A stretch of 64,000 bases of DNA, from NCBI RefSeq assembly GCF_038784515.1, contig NZ_CP152376.1, positions 5,084,001 through 5,148,000 of the forward strand. The letters run 5' to 3'. The position numbers and the translations under genes are program-made. The notes beneath the pieces were generated by a model, which made no database searches, had not been told where the DNA came from, and worked only from the letters and a program-made list of their open reading frames with translations. Shown in pieces: positions 43,472 to 55,687 of the stretch. Each line of letters begins with the position of its first letter. The stretch's first letter is position 1. This DNA comes from Rhodoferax sp. GW822-FHT02A01. GTDB taxonomy: Bacteria > Pseudomonadota > Gammaproteobacteria > Burkholderiales > Burkholderiaceae_C.

Positions 43472-46400
43472 GTGGAAGCAGTGTCGGATACGTGGGGGGC
43501 AATCTGTTGCAGCAGCGTCTCGCAGGCAGTCGCTGCAGTGTCGAAGTCCAACTCCGCCATGGCTTCATCGAGTGCCGCCAGGGAATCGGCATGGGCTTCA
43601 TTCAATTGTTGGCGCAACTGGGCATGCAACTCCATGGAGGCCATATCGGATGCCCGCAACGCAAGCAGCAGCTCGCGCAGTTGTGTAAGCGTTGCCTGTT
43701 CCCAGGCCGGGGAAGCTGCCGGCGCAGACACAATGGCAGCGGTGTGCCAGAGCGCAATGGCGGCGTCCAGCGCCCCAAGCGTCTGACTTAGCCGTTTCTG
43801 CAGGGCGTCACACGCCTGTGCAAAGCCTGGGGCCAGGCTGGTTGGGTACACCTGTTTTTCTGCCGCTGCGGCGAGAGCCGACAGTTCGTCCAGCCCCACC
43901 GTCGCCGACAGGCCCTTGAGCGAATGCAGCTCGCGTTTGAGTGCCTTCCAATCCGCCTGCGCCGTCCATAGCTCCAGCCGTTGCGGCAATATCCGGGCGT
44001 CGGCAGCAAAGGCGGTCAGCGAGCGTCGCAAAAGATCTGCATTGCCGCCCATACGCACCAGCGCCTTGTCCACATCCATCTCCGACGGCCAGGCGTCGCC
44101 GGTAACACGCCTCTGCACCGGTACAGGTGCGGCCGCGACCGCATGCATGACCGGTGTCCAGAGCGTTTGCGCCACCAGTGTCTGTACCAACTGGTTCAAG
44201 TCAAAGGGCTTGCCCACATGGTCATTCATTCCCACTGCAAGACACTCATCGCGGTCCGAGTCCATGGCGTTGGCGGTCATGGCCACGATGGGAAGCTTGG
44301 CAAACCGGGCGTCGGCACGCAGAACCCGGGTGGCGGCAAGCCCGTCCATCACCGGCATCTGCAGGTCCATCAGCACGATGTCGAAGCCCGGTTTGGCCTG
44401 ACGCACCGCGGCCACACCCAATGCGCCGTTGTCGGCCACTTCGACGTGCGCACCTTCGGAGCGCAGGAGCTCCTGCGCCACCTGCTGGTTGATGGCGTTG
44501 TCTTCGACCAGCAACACGCGCATGCCAGCCAGTCGGTTGGCGTGCACGGCAGTGGCATCCGAGGAGGCCTCTGGAAGATGACGCGCTCTTGCCAGGGCCT
44601 TGGCGAACATGGCGGCCGTCAGCGGCTTGACCAATACACCGTCGGCCAATTGCGATTCGCGGTCACTGCCTTCGTCAAAGGATTCGCGGCTGTGACGCAC
44701 CATCAACACCATGCGGGGAACCGGGTGCCCCGCACAAAGGCGTCGGGCATTCCTGAGTGTTTCCCATCCATCCATATCCGGCATCTGCGAATCCACCACC
44801 ATGGCATCCAGGGCGACGGCGCCCTGCTGCAAATGCGCACCCAGCATGCCAATCGCCTCGGCACCGGATGAAGCCTGCTCGACCACCCACCCCAGCGAGC
44901 GCATCATCGCGGCGCTGATGGTCAAGGCCATTGGGTTGTCATCGACCAGCAGCACACGCTTGGCATCCGGCGTGATTGCAAGAGCGGCTTGCGGGAGCGC
45001 AAGCAGTGCAGGCTCGACCGTTGCGAGCTGCATGACAAAACTGAAGGTACTACCCTTGTTCAGTTCACTCTGGAGCTTCAGCTCACCGCCCATCAGGCGT
45101 ATCAGTCGGGTGGAGATGACCAGCCCCAGTCCGGTTCCGCCAAAGCGGCGTGTGGTGTCCGATTCGGCCTGCGTGAACGCATCGAAAATGCGCGACTGAT
45201 TTTCCGGCGCAATGCCGATGCCGGTATCGACCACCTCTATCCCTATGCGAACCGAACCGAGCTCCTGGGTCAGCAACTTCCAGCGGATGACCACCTGACC
45301 CTGCTCCGTGAACTTCACCGCATTGCCACCCAGATTGATGAGAACCTGCTTGAGACGCATGGTGTCGCCAATGAGCTCGTTCGGAATCGCGGGATCGATG
45401 TCAAACAGCAGGTCCACCTCTTTGGCCCCCAAATTGGCCGACAGGATGACGGACAGGTCCGACAGCAATTCCTCCAACACGAAGGGCTCCGGGTTGAGCT
45501 GCATCTTGCCGGCTTCCACCTTGGAGAAGTCCAGAATGTCGTTCAACAGCCCCAGCAGGGAGCGTGCGGCCCCGGCGGCCTTTTCGGCGTAGTCCTTCTG
45601 CCTGACGCTCAACTCGGTATTGCGCAGCAACTGCAGCATGCCCAGGATCGCGTTCATGGGCGTGCGGATTTCGTGGCTCATGTTGGCCAGGAACTGGCTC
45701 TTGGCGGTGCTGGACTGCTCCGCCAGCAGCGTAGCCTTGCGCAGGGACGATTCGTATTCCTTCTGCTTGGAGATGTCGTACACCATGGCCAGGTGCCCCA
45801 CCTGCACGCCCTGGGCATCGCGCATCTGCGAAAAGATCAGACTGGCCTTGAAGCGGGACCCGTCCTTGCGCACCAGGGTCCACTCCTGTTCTTCACGGAT
45901 GTCGAGCACGTGTGCAAACACTTCCACCGCATCAGACTCGCGACCCCAAATCAATTCCAGGGTTTCACGCAGGGCACTGAGTTCGGCCGCGTCAAAGAAG
46001 ATGCTTGCACTTTGCAGGTCGATGACCTCCGCCGCAGCAAAACCCAGCAGATTCTCTGCCCCCCGGTTGAACACGCTGATGAGCTGGTCCTGCCCCAGGG
46101 CGATCACACCTACGGCCGTGGCCGAGTCCAGCACGTTTTGCAGCATGGCCATGGTGTGCGCCAACTGCCGCTCGGCCAGCTTGCGCTCCGTGATGTCCAT
46201 ATGCGTTCCGTACACCCACAACGGCTTTCCGTCCTCGGATCGGCTGGTGAGTTTGCCCTTGGACAACACCCACACCCAATGTCCCAGTTTGTGGCGCATG
46301 CGCAGCTCGGCGTCGTAGCTGGCACGTGCTCCGAGCAGATGCTCCTGCAGTTTTTGCCGAGAAGAAGCCAGGTCGTCGGGATACACCAGGCGCGACCAGT

Positions 46401-49287
46401 CATCCCGGATGAGGGGCGGCAACTCCTGCAATGTGTAGCCCAGCATCTGCACATACTGCTCGTTGTAGATGTTCTCGCCGGTCTGGACGTTCCACTCCCA
46501 GGTGCCGACCTGGGTGCCTTCCAGAATGCTTTGCATGCGCCTTTGCTCTTCACCACGTTGTGCGCTGGTGAGTTCCGCAGCAGCGGTCGCCAGCTTGAGC
46601 TCGGTGATGTCGATACGGAAACCCACATGGTGTCCGTCGGCCATGCGCCGCTCCACCACCTTGAGCCAGCGGCCATCGCTAAGCCTTTGCTCCGAGGTGG
46701 AATGCTCCATCCGATGCAGCGCCATGCGCTCAGCCACCCATTCATCCACGCGACCCACGGCTTCGGTGTTTTGCCCGCGCTCAGCGCCCACACGCACAAT
46801 GGTTTCGAAGCTGGTGCCCTCCACGATCAAATCCGCCGAAAGGGCGTACAGATCACGGTACTTGTCATTGCAAAGCACCAACCGGTCTTGCGGATCAAAG
46901 AGCACAAAGGCTTCGTCAATGGCCTCTATTGCGCCGCGCAGCAAGGCGCCGCTTCTTTCCACTTCCCGCTGAGCCAAATGGTCCTTGGTGACGTCCTGCA
47001 TCGCGCCCACGAGACGTGCCGGCCCGGTCTCTCCGAACACGACCTCGCCAAAGACGCGCACCCAGCGCTGTTCTCCTTGGGCGGTGCGGAACTCCAGCAC
47101 CAGGTCCCAGGGTGTGCCGTCGCGTCCGGCCAGCAGCATGACTTCGCGCAGCCGCTGGCGGTCAGCCTCGGGATAGAAGCTCAGTGCAACTTCTTCCGTG
47201 GGCTGGAAATCCGCGTCCAGACCATGGATGGCGCAGGTCTGCGGACTGAAGTGCACCTCCCGGGTGGCCAGATCCAGCTGCCAGGCACCCACGTTGGCAA
47301 TTCGACCAGCCCGGTCCAGAAAGGCTTCGGCGTCCCGCAGATTGATTTCCACCTGCTTGATTTCCGTGATGTCCGTGTGGATGCCGCCAATCCATTCGAC
47401 GCGGCCGTCCGGCGAACGGGACATGACCTTGGCGCGGCTGAGTATCCACATCCAGCTGCCGTCTTTACGCTGCACCCGTACGTCGCACGAGTAGCCGTCC
47501 GTAACGCCCAGGATGCAGTCCGCCATGGCGTGATTGATGCGCGCCTGATCCAGGGGGTGCAGGCGCTGCTGCCAGAAGGTGTCGGCGTCGGGTACCACTT
47601 CTGCCTTGGAGAAGCCCATCATCGCGCCCCAGCGCTCGTTCCATCGCTGCTCGCCGGTCTGCAGATTGCTTTCCCAGGTGCCCACGTTGGTACCCGTCAG
47701 GATATTCTCCGCACGCTCCTTTTCCAGTTGCAGATCGGCCTTCGCCAACACCTGCTCGGTAATGTCGCTTTGTACCGACAGGTAACCGGTGACCTTGCCC
47801 TGCTCATCCAGCACCGGCATGATTTCCAGATCAATCCAGTAGTCCTGCCCTTGCTTGTTTCGCTGCAGCACCCGGATTTTGGTCCGCTCACCGGACTCCA
47901 CCAGACTATCGATGATGCCCGGCTTGGATGGGTCTTCCTTCGGGCTGTGCAGCAACTGGCTGGGGCGCTTGCCCAATGCCTCTTCTGGTGCGAAGCCGGT
48001 CATGCGGGTAAAGCCCTCGTTGACCCAGGTAATGCGCCACTCGGTGTCGGCAAAGTACACGGCATCAAAAGTCCGCCGGGCAACCATGGCCAGTCGGTCC
48101 AGGTCCTGGGTCAGGCTTTGCGCAAGAAGAATTGCACGCGACCGTCCCACCATCAGCAGCCACAGCACCGTGGCCACCAGCACGCTCAGCCCCGACCCCA
48201 GCAAGGCTCCGTGCAAAGGTTCTTCCAGATGCAAATTGGCCTCAAAGACTGGCGTGGAGTTGGCACGCAAATAGAACACCTTGTCGGCAATCAGCACCGG
48301 GCGTACCACCGAGAACATGCTGTGCATGTGGCGCACCAGACTTTCAGGCAGGTCGACTTGGCCCGATGGCATTTCGCTGTCATAGACCAACGACTCGGCA
48401 TTCAACTGGGGGCCGTCGTACAGCTGGAAGTTGGTCATCGATGACGCAGACTCCTGGCCATTGGCCATCAGCTCGGAAAACACCAGAGGCGCATAGGCCC
48501 AGCCCCGCAGCGTCTGCACGCGCGTGGCTTCGTCCTTGGGTACATCCGCACTTCCATACACCGGCACCAGGAAAAGAAATGCGGGACGCTTGCGGCCGTC
48601 CTGTATCAGGGCAATGCGCGGGGAGAACACTTCGCCGCCCGTGCGCATGGCGGCTTCGGCTGCGGCGCGGCGCCTGGGCTCAAAGCCTATGTCAAATCCA
48701 AGTGCACCCTGATTGAGGTCTGCCGGCTCCACCGCTTTGACAACGAAGAGCTCGGCCTGATCACCTGAGGTTTTCACCTCAAAATCGGTCCAACCGGATC
48801 TGCGCTGCAAGGCAACGAAGTCGGCCAGGTCTGCGCGCCCTATGCGGGCTATGTAGCCCAGCCCTCGTGCCCCGATATAGCCACGGCGCAAATCATTGTT
48901 GAGTACAAAATTCCGGAATTCCTCCCGGGTGATGTTGTTCCTGGTCAGAAACAGCCCGCGCACGCCATGCAGCATCTGGCTGAGGCTGGCAACCTGATCC
49001 TGGATATTGCCGTCAAGCAACTCGACCTGCTGGCCAAACCGCCGATTCGCCTCGTCCACAATGGAATTGCGGGCATTCATTGCGTAGCGTACCGACAAGC
49101 CCACGCCCAGCAGCACGCACACCAGGGTTACCAGCAGGGGACCGCGAAATTGCTCTATCTGCTGGCGTACATCGAACGTCTTGCCGCGTCGGATGTTGCG
49201 CACCAGCCATACCAGCGCCAACAGCAAGGCCACGCCAACCGGAGGGATGGCGGCGTACACAAAAATATCTACCAATCGGTAGTCCAA
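43468..49287 (-). CDS. Giant hybrid sensor histidine kinase: CHASE, six PAS, HisKA, HATPase, two receivers, HPt
   Basis: 1,939-residue membrane phosphorelay kinase. TM helices lie near 14-31 and 52-70, a CHASE periplasmic sensor at about 100-310, and TM3 near 362-384. Six PAS/PAC repeats run from about 395 to 1180, each ending in a D-I/V-T or DIS element (VQSDITEQ, IHTDITEI, MQDVTKDH, RIDITELK, HMDITERK, YDISKQK). HisKA His is about 1203 (MSHEIRTP); HATPase motifs are NLGGNAVKF, DTGIGIAPE and GGTGLGLVIS. Receiver 1 (about 1445-1560) has Asp in DSQMPDMDG; receiver 2 (1588-1705) in LMDLQMPVMDG. The HPt His is about 1788 (HSLKGLSA). Translation starts at TTG 49287 after GGGGA. Confidence 0.93.
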   Translation of the reverse strand: MDYRLVDIFVYAAIPPVGVALLLALVWLVRNIRRGKTFDVRQQIEQFRGPLLVTLVCVLLGVGLSVRYAMNARNSIVDEANRRFGQQVELLDGNIQDQVASLSQMLHGVRGLFLTRNNITREEFRNFVLNNDLRRGYIGARGLGYIARIGRADLADFVALQRRSGWTDFEVKTSGDQAELFVVKAVEPADLNQGALGFDIGFEPRRRAAAEAAMRTGGEVFSPRIALIQDGRKRPAFLFLVPVYGSADVPKDEATRVQTLRGWAYAPLVFSELMANGQESASSMTNFQLYDGPQLNAESLVYDSEMPSGQVDLPESLVRHMHSMFSVVRPVLIADKVFYLRANSTPVFEANLHLEEPLHGALLGSGLSVLVATVLWLLMVGRSRAILLAQSLTQDLDRLAMVARRTFDAVYFADTEWRITWVNEGFTRMTGFAPEEALGKRPSQLLHSPKEDPSKPGIIDSLVESGERTKIRVLQRNKQGQDYWIDLEIMPVLDEQGKVTGYLSVQSDITEQVLAKADLQLEKERAENILTGTNVGTWESNLQTGEQRWNERWGAMMGFSKAEVVPDADTFWQQRLHPLDQARINHAMADCILGVTDGYSCDVRVQRKDGSWMWILSRAKVMSRSPDGRVEWIGGIHTDITEIKQVEINLRDAEAFLDRAGRIANVGAWQLDLATREVHFSPQTCAIHGLDADFQPTEEVALSFYPEADRQRLREVMLLAGRDGTPWDLVLEFRTAQGEQRWVRVFGEVVFGETGPARLVGAMQDVTKDHLAQREVERSGALLRGAIEAIDEAFVLFDPQDRLVLCNDKYRDLYALSADLIVEGTSFETIVRVGAERGQNTEAVGRVDEWVAERMALHRMEHSTSEQRLSDGRWLKVVERRMADGHHVGFRIDITELKLATAAAELTSAQRGEEQRRMQSILEGTQVGTWEWNVQTGENIYNEQYVQMLGYTLQELPPLIRDDWSRLVYPDDLASSRQKLQEHLLGARASYDAELRMRHKLGHWVWVLSKGKLTSRSEDGKPLWVYGTHMDITERKLAERQLAHTMAMLQNVLDSATAVGVIALGQDQLISVFNRGAENLLGFAAAEVIDLQSASIFFDAAELSALRETLELIWGRESDAVEVFAHVLDIREEQEWTLVRKDGSRFKASLIFSQMRDAQGVQVGHLAMVYDISKQKEYESSLRKATLLAEQSSTAKSQFLANMSHEIRTPMNAILGMLQLLRNTELSVRQKDYAEKAAGAARSLLGLLNDILDFSKVEAGKMQLNPEPFVLEELLSDLSVILSANLGAKEVDLLFDIDPAIPNELIGDTMRLKQVLINLGGNAVKFTEQGQVVIRWKLLTQELGSVRIGIEVVDTGIGIAPENQSRIFDAFTQAESDTTRRFGGTGLGLVISTRLIRLMGGELKLQSELNKGSTFSFVMQLATVEPALLALPQAALAITPDAKRVLLVDDNPMALTISAAMMRSLGWVVEQASSGAEAIGMLGAHLQQGAVALDAMVVDSQMPDMDGWETLRNARRLCAGHPVPRMVLMVRHSRESFDEGSDRESQLADGVLVKPLTAAMFAKALARARHLPEASSDATAVHANRLAGMRVLLVEDNAINQQVAQELLRSEGAHVEVADNGALGVAAVRQAKPGFDIVLMDLQMPVMDGLAATRVLRADARFAKLPIVAMTANAMDSDRDECLAVGMNDHVGKPFDLNQLVQTLVAQTLWTPVMHAVAAAPVPVQRRVTGDAWPSEMDVDKALVRMGGNADLLRRSLTAFAADARILPQRLELWTAQADWKALKRELHSLKGLSATVGLDELSALAAAAEKQVYPTSLAPGFAQACDALQKRLSQTLGALDAAIALWHTAAIVSAPAASPAWEQATLTQLRELLLALRASDMASMELHAQLRQQLNEAHADSLAALDEAMAELDFDTAATACETLLQQIAPHVSDTAST

Positions 49288-49345
49288 ATCAGTGTCCCCA
49301 CAATGTATTTATCCAATCCCAACGACCCAGGAATCACCAACCCTG

Positions 49346-51706
49346 CTATTCCACGCTCCCCACACTGTTGCGTATGGCAGTCTGCGCCACGGCGTCCAAA
49401 GCACCTTCCACAAACGCCTGCCCCACGAGCAGCCGCATCTTGCCGGATGACAGCAATTTGTCACGCAATCGCCTGGACATGGACTGGGTATTGCCATAGG
49501 CACCGGTGAACAAGTACAAGGTGCCATGGGGGCTGGCCCAAGTCAACTGGATGCGGACCCATTCTTCGTTCACCTTCAATTCCACCCATGAACCCAGCGG
49601 CATGTCCACATCTGCCAAAGCAGCCTGTTCCGGCACGATATTCATTTCGGGCAACAGCGGCTCGAAGGCCGGCTCCGACGCCAGCGAAATCTCCGTCAGC
49701 CCCACAAAATTGGAGGCTTGGGCTTCCTGTGGCGCAATCCAGGGGTCTCCGTCATCTGGCAGCCGGCTGCGCTGGGAGGATGCCTCAGGCTCTGTCACCG
49801 GTGCAGTAGAAGCAGGTCGGAATGCCTGCTGATGAATGGTCATCAGCGACTCCAAAAATGCATCGGTACGCGCGTCCGGGTACTGGATGGTCTGCAAGCC
49901 TTCGCGCAGCGAAATCACCAGCCGTGGCACCAGACGCGTCAGTTTGGCCGGATTGGCGCGAGCCAGTTCGGGATGCGCGCTCCACAGCATCGCGGGAATC
50001 AAGCCCTCGAACTTTTCGGCAGCGGCAGAGCCCGCTCCCTGCTTGATGCGCGCCTGCGCGACTACCTGGGACCATGGGCCGCACAGGAAGTCCATCACGA
50101 TTGCAGGCACTTGTGCCGCAGCGGAATGGCCTTCAATGCCACGTGCGATCTTTTCGGCCAGCAAATTGCGCGCTTCGGCATGGCTCAGCACCTCGACCGC
50201 AGCCAGATGGTCGCGCTCGGTGGTGTGCGCATCTTGTTTCCACTCCTGCTGCAAATCCGCCAACTTGCACTCGAATACTTCGGCGCTCTCTATAGGGGCC
50301 AGAAACAGAGGCCCCAAGGTGTCCTGCAGGCCCTTGTAAAAGGTCTCGAAGCCTGGCGCATGGATGGAATCGAAGGCCATGCTGCGCTGGCTCACTTCCT
50401 GCAATAGGTGCCGCGCCGGATGGTGCTTGTCGCTGAAGAAGCGCATGTCCACCAAGGCCAGACGTAACAACGCCGGCTCCAGATTGCGAATCACCTCACG
50501 TACCGGCTCCAACAAATGCGGATCATGCGCCATGTTGTCCACCATGAGCGTCACGACTTCCAGGCTCAGCGCCTGCGCCAGATCCTTAGCGCTTCTGCGC
50601 AACGCCAGCCGTTGACCTTCCAGCGTATGGGCCTGCGGCTGCGGCTGATTGCCGTTGATTTCGCGGCGCTGTTCCAGGCTTTGCACCACCCGCTCGACCT
50701 GCTTCATCTCGGTCAGGGCTTCCAGTGCAGCTGGAACGGTGGACTCAAATCCGTTATTCGGGGAATTGGCCGCCGCAAGGTCATCATCTTCGAATTGCCT
50801 GGAAAACTGCTCGGCAAACTGCTCCACACGGCCGGCGGGCTGGCTGGATATCGATTCACCAGCCAGCAGCTTGCGCAACTTGTCCAGCGTCAGCAACGCG
50901 GAGTCGCTGCCAACGCCCTGCGCGGAAGGTCCCGAACCACCGGGCTGCGCACCGATGCCAGCCGCAGGCTTCTGGCCGCCATCAACAGCACCGCCCGGCA
51001 CCGTCGCCGCCCTTCTGCCCCCGGACCGCACATTGGGCACGGCATAGGCCACGGAAACCACGCCTTCCTTGCGCAACTGGGCGCATAGAGCGGTGTAGAG
51101 CAAGCGCAGCTCATGCCCCAGCGCAGCAGCCATTGCGTTGAACCACTGCGCCCGCATGGCCGCAGGAACCCGTGTCTCCTCCACCACCTCCTGCAGCGCC
51201 CGCACGTAGGACTCGGGCCGCAGAACGTTGGCCTCGACGCGCACCCGATCCATGCCCAGCACGCTGCAGATCAGCCGATCCAGGTCGGCAAGACTGGTCT
51301 CTGCGGCGAGCCTCACAACCTGCAAGACGCGTGCGATTGCCACGGTGCTGAGCACCTGGGTTTCGTCCATCAGCTCCAACTGGTCGAACTGCACCTCGGA
51401 GACGGACGTAGCCGATGCCTGTTTGGCGTTGTCCTGTCTGGAAAAGGCCCCGAGCAATGCTCCCGGATAGGCACTGCACAAAGCAGGTTCGTGCTTGCGC
51501 AGCATCTGGGCCGATTCGGCAATGGCCTGTCGATCGCCCAGGTCGCGCGATGCCGCTTCCTGCGTCTGCAAGGTCTGGCGGGCCAGGGCAATGATCTTGC
51601 CCAACAGCACCGAACCATCCGCTGAGGCCTGCTGCACCGTCTTGCGATAAATCTCCAGCCCGCGGGCTGCACCACCGCTGGAGACTTGGCTAGGCTCGGC
51701 TGGCAC
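49346..51706 (-). CDS. DUF1631 family protein (copy A, downstream of ettA)
   Basis: 786-residue protein of the DUF1631 family, of unknown molecular function. The conserved N-terminal helical region and central PAIVMDFLCGPWSQVVAQA are visible. The C-terminal block of about 100 residues (GSWVELKVNEEWVRIQLTW, then LYLF and SMSRRLRDKL) looks like a small beta barrel reminiscent of PilZ domains; that comparison is my inference. It is paralogous to the gene at 53462 along its whole length, with strongest identity in the C-terminal block. It starts from GTG 18 nt after ettA and ends 58 nt before the hybrid kinase gene. Mostly acidic, no signal peptide, so cytoplasmic. Confidence 0.85.
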   Translation of the reverse strand: MPAEPSQVSSGGAARGLEIYRKTVQQASADGSVLLGKIIALARQTLQTQEAASRDLGDRQAIAESAQMLRKHEPALCSAYPGALLGAFSRQDNAKQASATSVSEVQFDQLELMDETQVLSTVAIARVLQVVRLAAETSLADLDRLICSVLGMDRVRVEANVLRPESYVRALQEVVEETRVPAAMRAQWFNAMAAALGHELRLLYTALCAQLRKEGVVSVAYAVPNVRSGGRRAATVPGGAVDGGQKPAAGIGAQPGGSGPSAQGVGSDSALLTLDKLRKLLAGESISSQPAGRVEQFAEQFSRQFEDDDLAAANSPNNGFESTVPAALEALTEMKQVERVVQSLEQRREINGNQPQPQAHTLEGQRLALRRSAKDLAQALSLEVVTLMVDNMAHDPHLLEPVREVIRNLEPALLRLALVDMRFFSDKHHPARHLLQEVSQRSMAFDSIHAPGFETFYKGLQDTLGPLFLAPIESAEVFECKLADLQQEWKQDAHTTERDHLAAVEVLSHAEARNLLAEKIARGIEGHSAAAQVPAIVMDFLCGPWSQVVAQARIKQGAGSAAAEKFEGLIPAMLWSAHPELARANPAKLTRLVPRLVISLREGLQTIQYPDARTDAFLESLMTIHQQAFRPASTAPVTEPEASSQRSRLPDDGDPWIAPQEAQASNFVGLTEISLASEPAFEPLLPEMNIVPEQAALADVDMPLGSWVELKVNEEWVRIQLTWASPHGTLYLFTGAYGNTQSMSRRLRDKLLSSGKMRLLVGQAFVEGALDAVAQTAIRNSVGSVE

Positions 51707-51724
51707 GTGGTTAGCAGCGCAAGA

Positions 51725-53386
<1,662 letters not shown>

Positions 53387-53432
53387 TGCGATGCAGTGTG
53401 TTTGGAGAACGTAAAACCTGCATTATCGACTG

Positions 53433-53453
53433 CGCGGGGTCAAATGCCCCGCG
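53433..53453 (-). terminator. GC-rich hairpin between DUF1631 copy B and ettA
   Basis: CGCGGGG and CCCCGCG arms (7 bp) around a seven-base loop, 9 nt past the stop of the DUF1631 gene. No T-run follows on the minus strand. It may weaken read-through or protect the upstream message. Confidence 0.4.
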
Positions 53454-53461
53454 ACGCCCGC

Positions 53462-55687
53462 TTATTCGCCTTCTTTTCCGGACTTGGTGCGCAGTTCGTT
53501 ATCCATGGCGGCCTGTGCCACGGCATCCAGTGCGCGGTCCATCACACGGGCATCCGTCACCAGACGGATGCGGCCAGCTTCCTTGAGCTTGTCCAGGGTG
53601 TGGCGCGACATGGAATGGGTGGTGCCTTTGCCGGAAATGAACAGGAACAAGGTGCGCTGCGGGCTGGCCCAGGTGAGCTGCGCCCGCACCCAGTCGTCAC
53701 CCACCATCAAATCGACCCAGGCACCGGTCGTGAGGCGGTCCACCTGCCATACGCGCCGGTCGGCCCCCTCCAGATTTGCGATTGCGCCGTCTGAAGAAGC
53801 GGTGCGCAGTGCTGCAGCATCCATGTAGCCGGAGTCGGCCACTTCGGGCGCTGCCATCCAGAAACTGTCGGACACGTCCTCCGACACCTTCTTGGCCACC
53901 GGCACGGCTGCATCGTCCGAGCCTGCTGCCTTGGCCACGTCTGCACCGTCCAGAATCTTTTCGTGGAAGGAGATCAACGCGTCGAAGAACGAAGACATGC
54001 GCTCTTGCGGAAATGAAATCAGGCCCAGGCCCCTGCGCAAGGTCACCAGCATCTCCGGCACCGTTGCCAGCAATCGCCCGGGGTTGTTCCGTATCAACTG
54101 CGGTTGAACACTCCAGAGCAACTCGTCCACCAGGGCCTGATAACCGCCCGGATCGACGGATCCATCGGTGAGATTGAGTTGGGCTTCGGCCACTACCTGC
54201 GCCCAGGGCCCGCGCACAAAGGCCGCCACAAAATGCGGCACCTGCATGTTTGCCATGCGCTCGGCAAACTGCTTGCTGTGGTTACGCGCCAGCAAATTGC
54301 GCTGCTCCGCCCGCAACAAGCCGCGCGCCGCTTCTGCCGCGCGCTGCTGGCGCCCTCCCTCTTCCTGCGACCAGTCCTCTTCGATCTTGCGCAGAATGCG
54401 GGCAAAAGAGGCGGCTTCGGCCGCCGCGGTGGAGAGCACACGCACCGCATTGTCGAATGTCTTCTGAAAGGCCGCGTAGCCAGGTGCTGCCTCATTGGCG
54501 AAGGCCAGGCTGCGATGGGTCATGCGGTCCAGAAATTGGCGTGCCGGATGGTGACGCTCGCTGAAAAAACGGCCGTCGTTCTGCGACAGCTCAATCAGCA
54601 CCGGCTCCAGTGCCTGCAAGCTGGCACGCACCTGCGGCAACAGGCGGCGGTCCTTCATCAGGTTCTCCAGCATGAGCAACACGACCTCCCGCCCCAGTTG
54701 CTCACCCAGATGCCTGCGCTGTGTCTGTTCACTGGCAGGGTCCAACATATCCACCACCGGCATGGGCACCGCCTTCGTCCGGCTGGCCTGGGTTTTGACG
54801 GCGCGATCGGACAGGCGCTTCATCATGGGCTCAACCAGCTTCAGGTCCTGCAGCGCTTCCAGCGAGGCCGGAATGGTGGCCGCGAAATCGACGCGATCAT
54901 CGGGCACAGGATGGGGATCGAGCTCGCCACAGAGCAGACGCCGCAGTTTGTCCAGCGTCAGCATGGTGCGCGTCACGGTGCTGTCCTGGGATTTTTTCGG
55001 GTTCCACAGACCGGCAGTCTTGACCGAAGTCATATGCACCGGCTCCACTCCCTGAGAACGCAGCCACTCGATCACCTCGCGATACAGGCGGCTCAGACTC
55101 TGCCCCAGCAGGCCGGATGCGACGCCAATCATGCGCGAGCGGATGGCTGGCTCACCAATGAACTCCTCCAGGCAAGCGCGCAATGCCGCGCTGAAGGCTT
55201 CGGGCCTGAGCGGATTGAGCTGGGCCTGCACAGTGGACCACCCCATCAAATTGCTCATCATGGCGTTGAATCTGGGCAGCACCTCCTCCACGGCCATCAT
55301 CACCGACTGCAGGCTGTGCGCGGCTTCGATGTTGGCATCGAGTTGCGCGGAGTCCAGAAACTGGAAGTCATCGAAATGCATGGCCTGGCGACCGGGCTGC
55401 ACTTGGCTGCCGCCGCCCATGACCATTTGCCGCAAATGAGCAGCGTAGGAGGGCCGGACTTGCGCGGCCCGCTTGCATAAGGCGGCAATGGCTTCGCGGG
55501 TTGCGGCGTCCTTGATGGTGGCTGTCTGGCCCATGACTGGGGTCAGGGAAGCGTCGAGGCCAGTCAGCACATCGTCCATCAACGGCTCACTCCGCTCCAG
55601 CACCGCTTCCAGGCAGTCCTGCAATGTGGGCTGGTGAAATCCGGAATCGTGGGAGACGCCCAAACGGCGCAACTTGAATTTGCTCAT
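53462..55687 (-). CDS. DUF1631 family protein (copy B, upstream of ettA)
   Basis: 741-residue DUF1631 protein, paralogue of the gene at 49346. Shared landmarks include VPHFVAAFVRGPWAQVVAEA in the middle, LVTLRRGLGLISFPQERM, and the C-terminal block GAWVDLMVGDDWVRAQLTW, LFLFISGKGTTHSMSRHT, DRALDAVAQAAMDNE. It is a soluble, mostly helical protein with a beta-rich end. It heads the minus-strand cluster B-ettA-A-kinase-receiver. The ribosome binding site is weak. The region upstream (55688-55999) separates it from the divergent rhlE. No enzymatic motif is recognisable; older database labels such as thymidine phosphorylase for this family are not supported here. Confidence 0.85.
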   Translation of the reverse strand: MSKFKLRRLGVSHDSGFHQPTLQDCLEAVLERSEPLMDDVLTGLDASLTPVMGQTATIKDAATREAIAALCKRAAQVRPSYAAHLRQMVMGGGSQVQPGRQAMHFDDFQFLDSAQLDANIEAAHSLQSVMMAVEEVLPRFNAMMSNLMGWSTVQAQLNPLRPEAFSAALRACLEEFIGEPAIRSRMIGVASGLLGQSLSRLYREVIEWLRSQGVEPVHMTSVKTAGLWNPKKSQDSTVTRTMLTLDKLRRLLCGELDPHPVPDDRVDFAATIPASLEALQDLKLVEPMMKRLSDRAVKTQASRTKAVPMPVVDMLDPASEQTQRRHLGEQLGREVVLLMLENLMKDRRLLPQVRASLQALEPVLIELSQNDGRFFSERHHPARQFLDRMTHRSLAFANEAAPGYAAFQKTFDNAVRVLSTAAAEAASFARILRKIEEDWSQEEGGRQQRAAEAARGLLRAEQRNLLARNHSKQFAERMANMQVPHFVAAFVRGPWAQVVAEAQLNLTDGSVDPGGYQALVDELLWSVQPQLIRNNPGRLLATVPEMLVTLRRGLGLISFPQERMSSFFDALISFHEKILDGADVAKAAGSDDAAVPVAKKVSEDVSDSFWMAAPEVADSGYMDAAALRTASSDGAIANLEGADRRVWQVDRLTTGAWVDLMVGDDWVRAQLTWASPQRTLFLFISGKGTTHSMSRHTLDKLKEAGRIRLVTDARVMDRALDAVAQAAMDNELRTKSGKEGE

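Noticed and set aside
44989..48444. 1,151-residue plus-strand open frame opposite the hybrid kinase
   Set aside because: It is antisense to a gene with clear domains. Its composition (His/Gln/Leu-rich, no domain) is what high third-position GC produces on the complementary strand.
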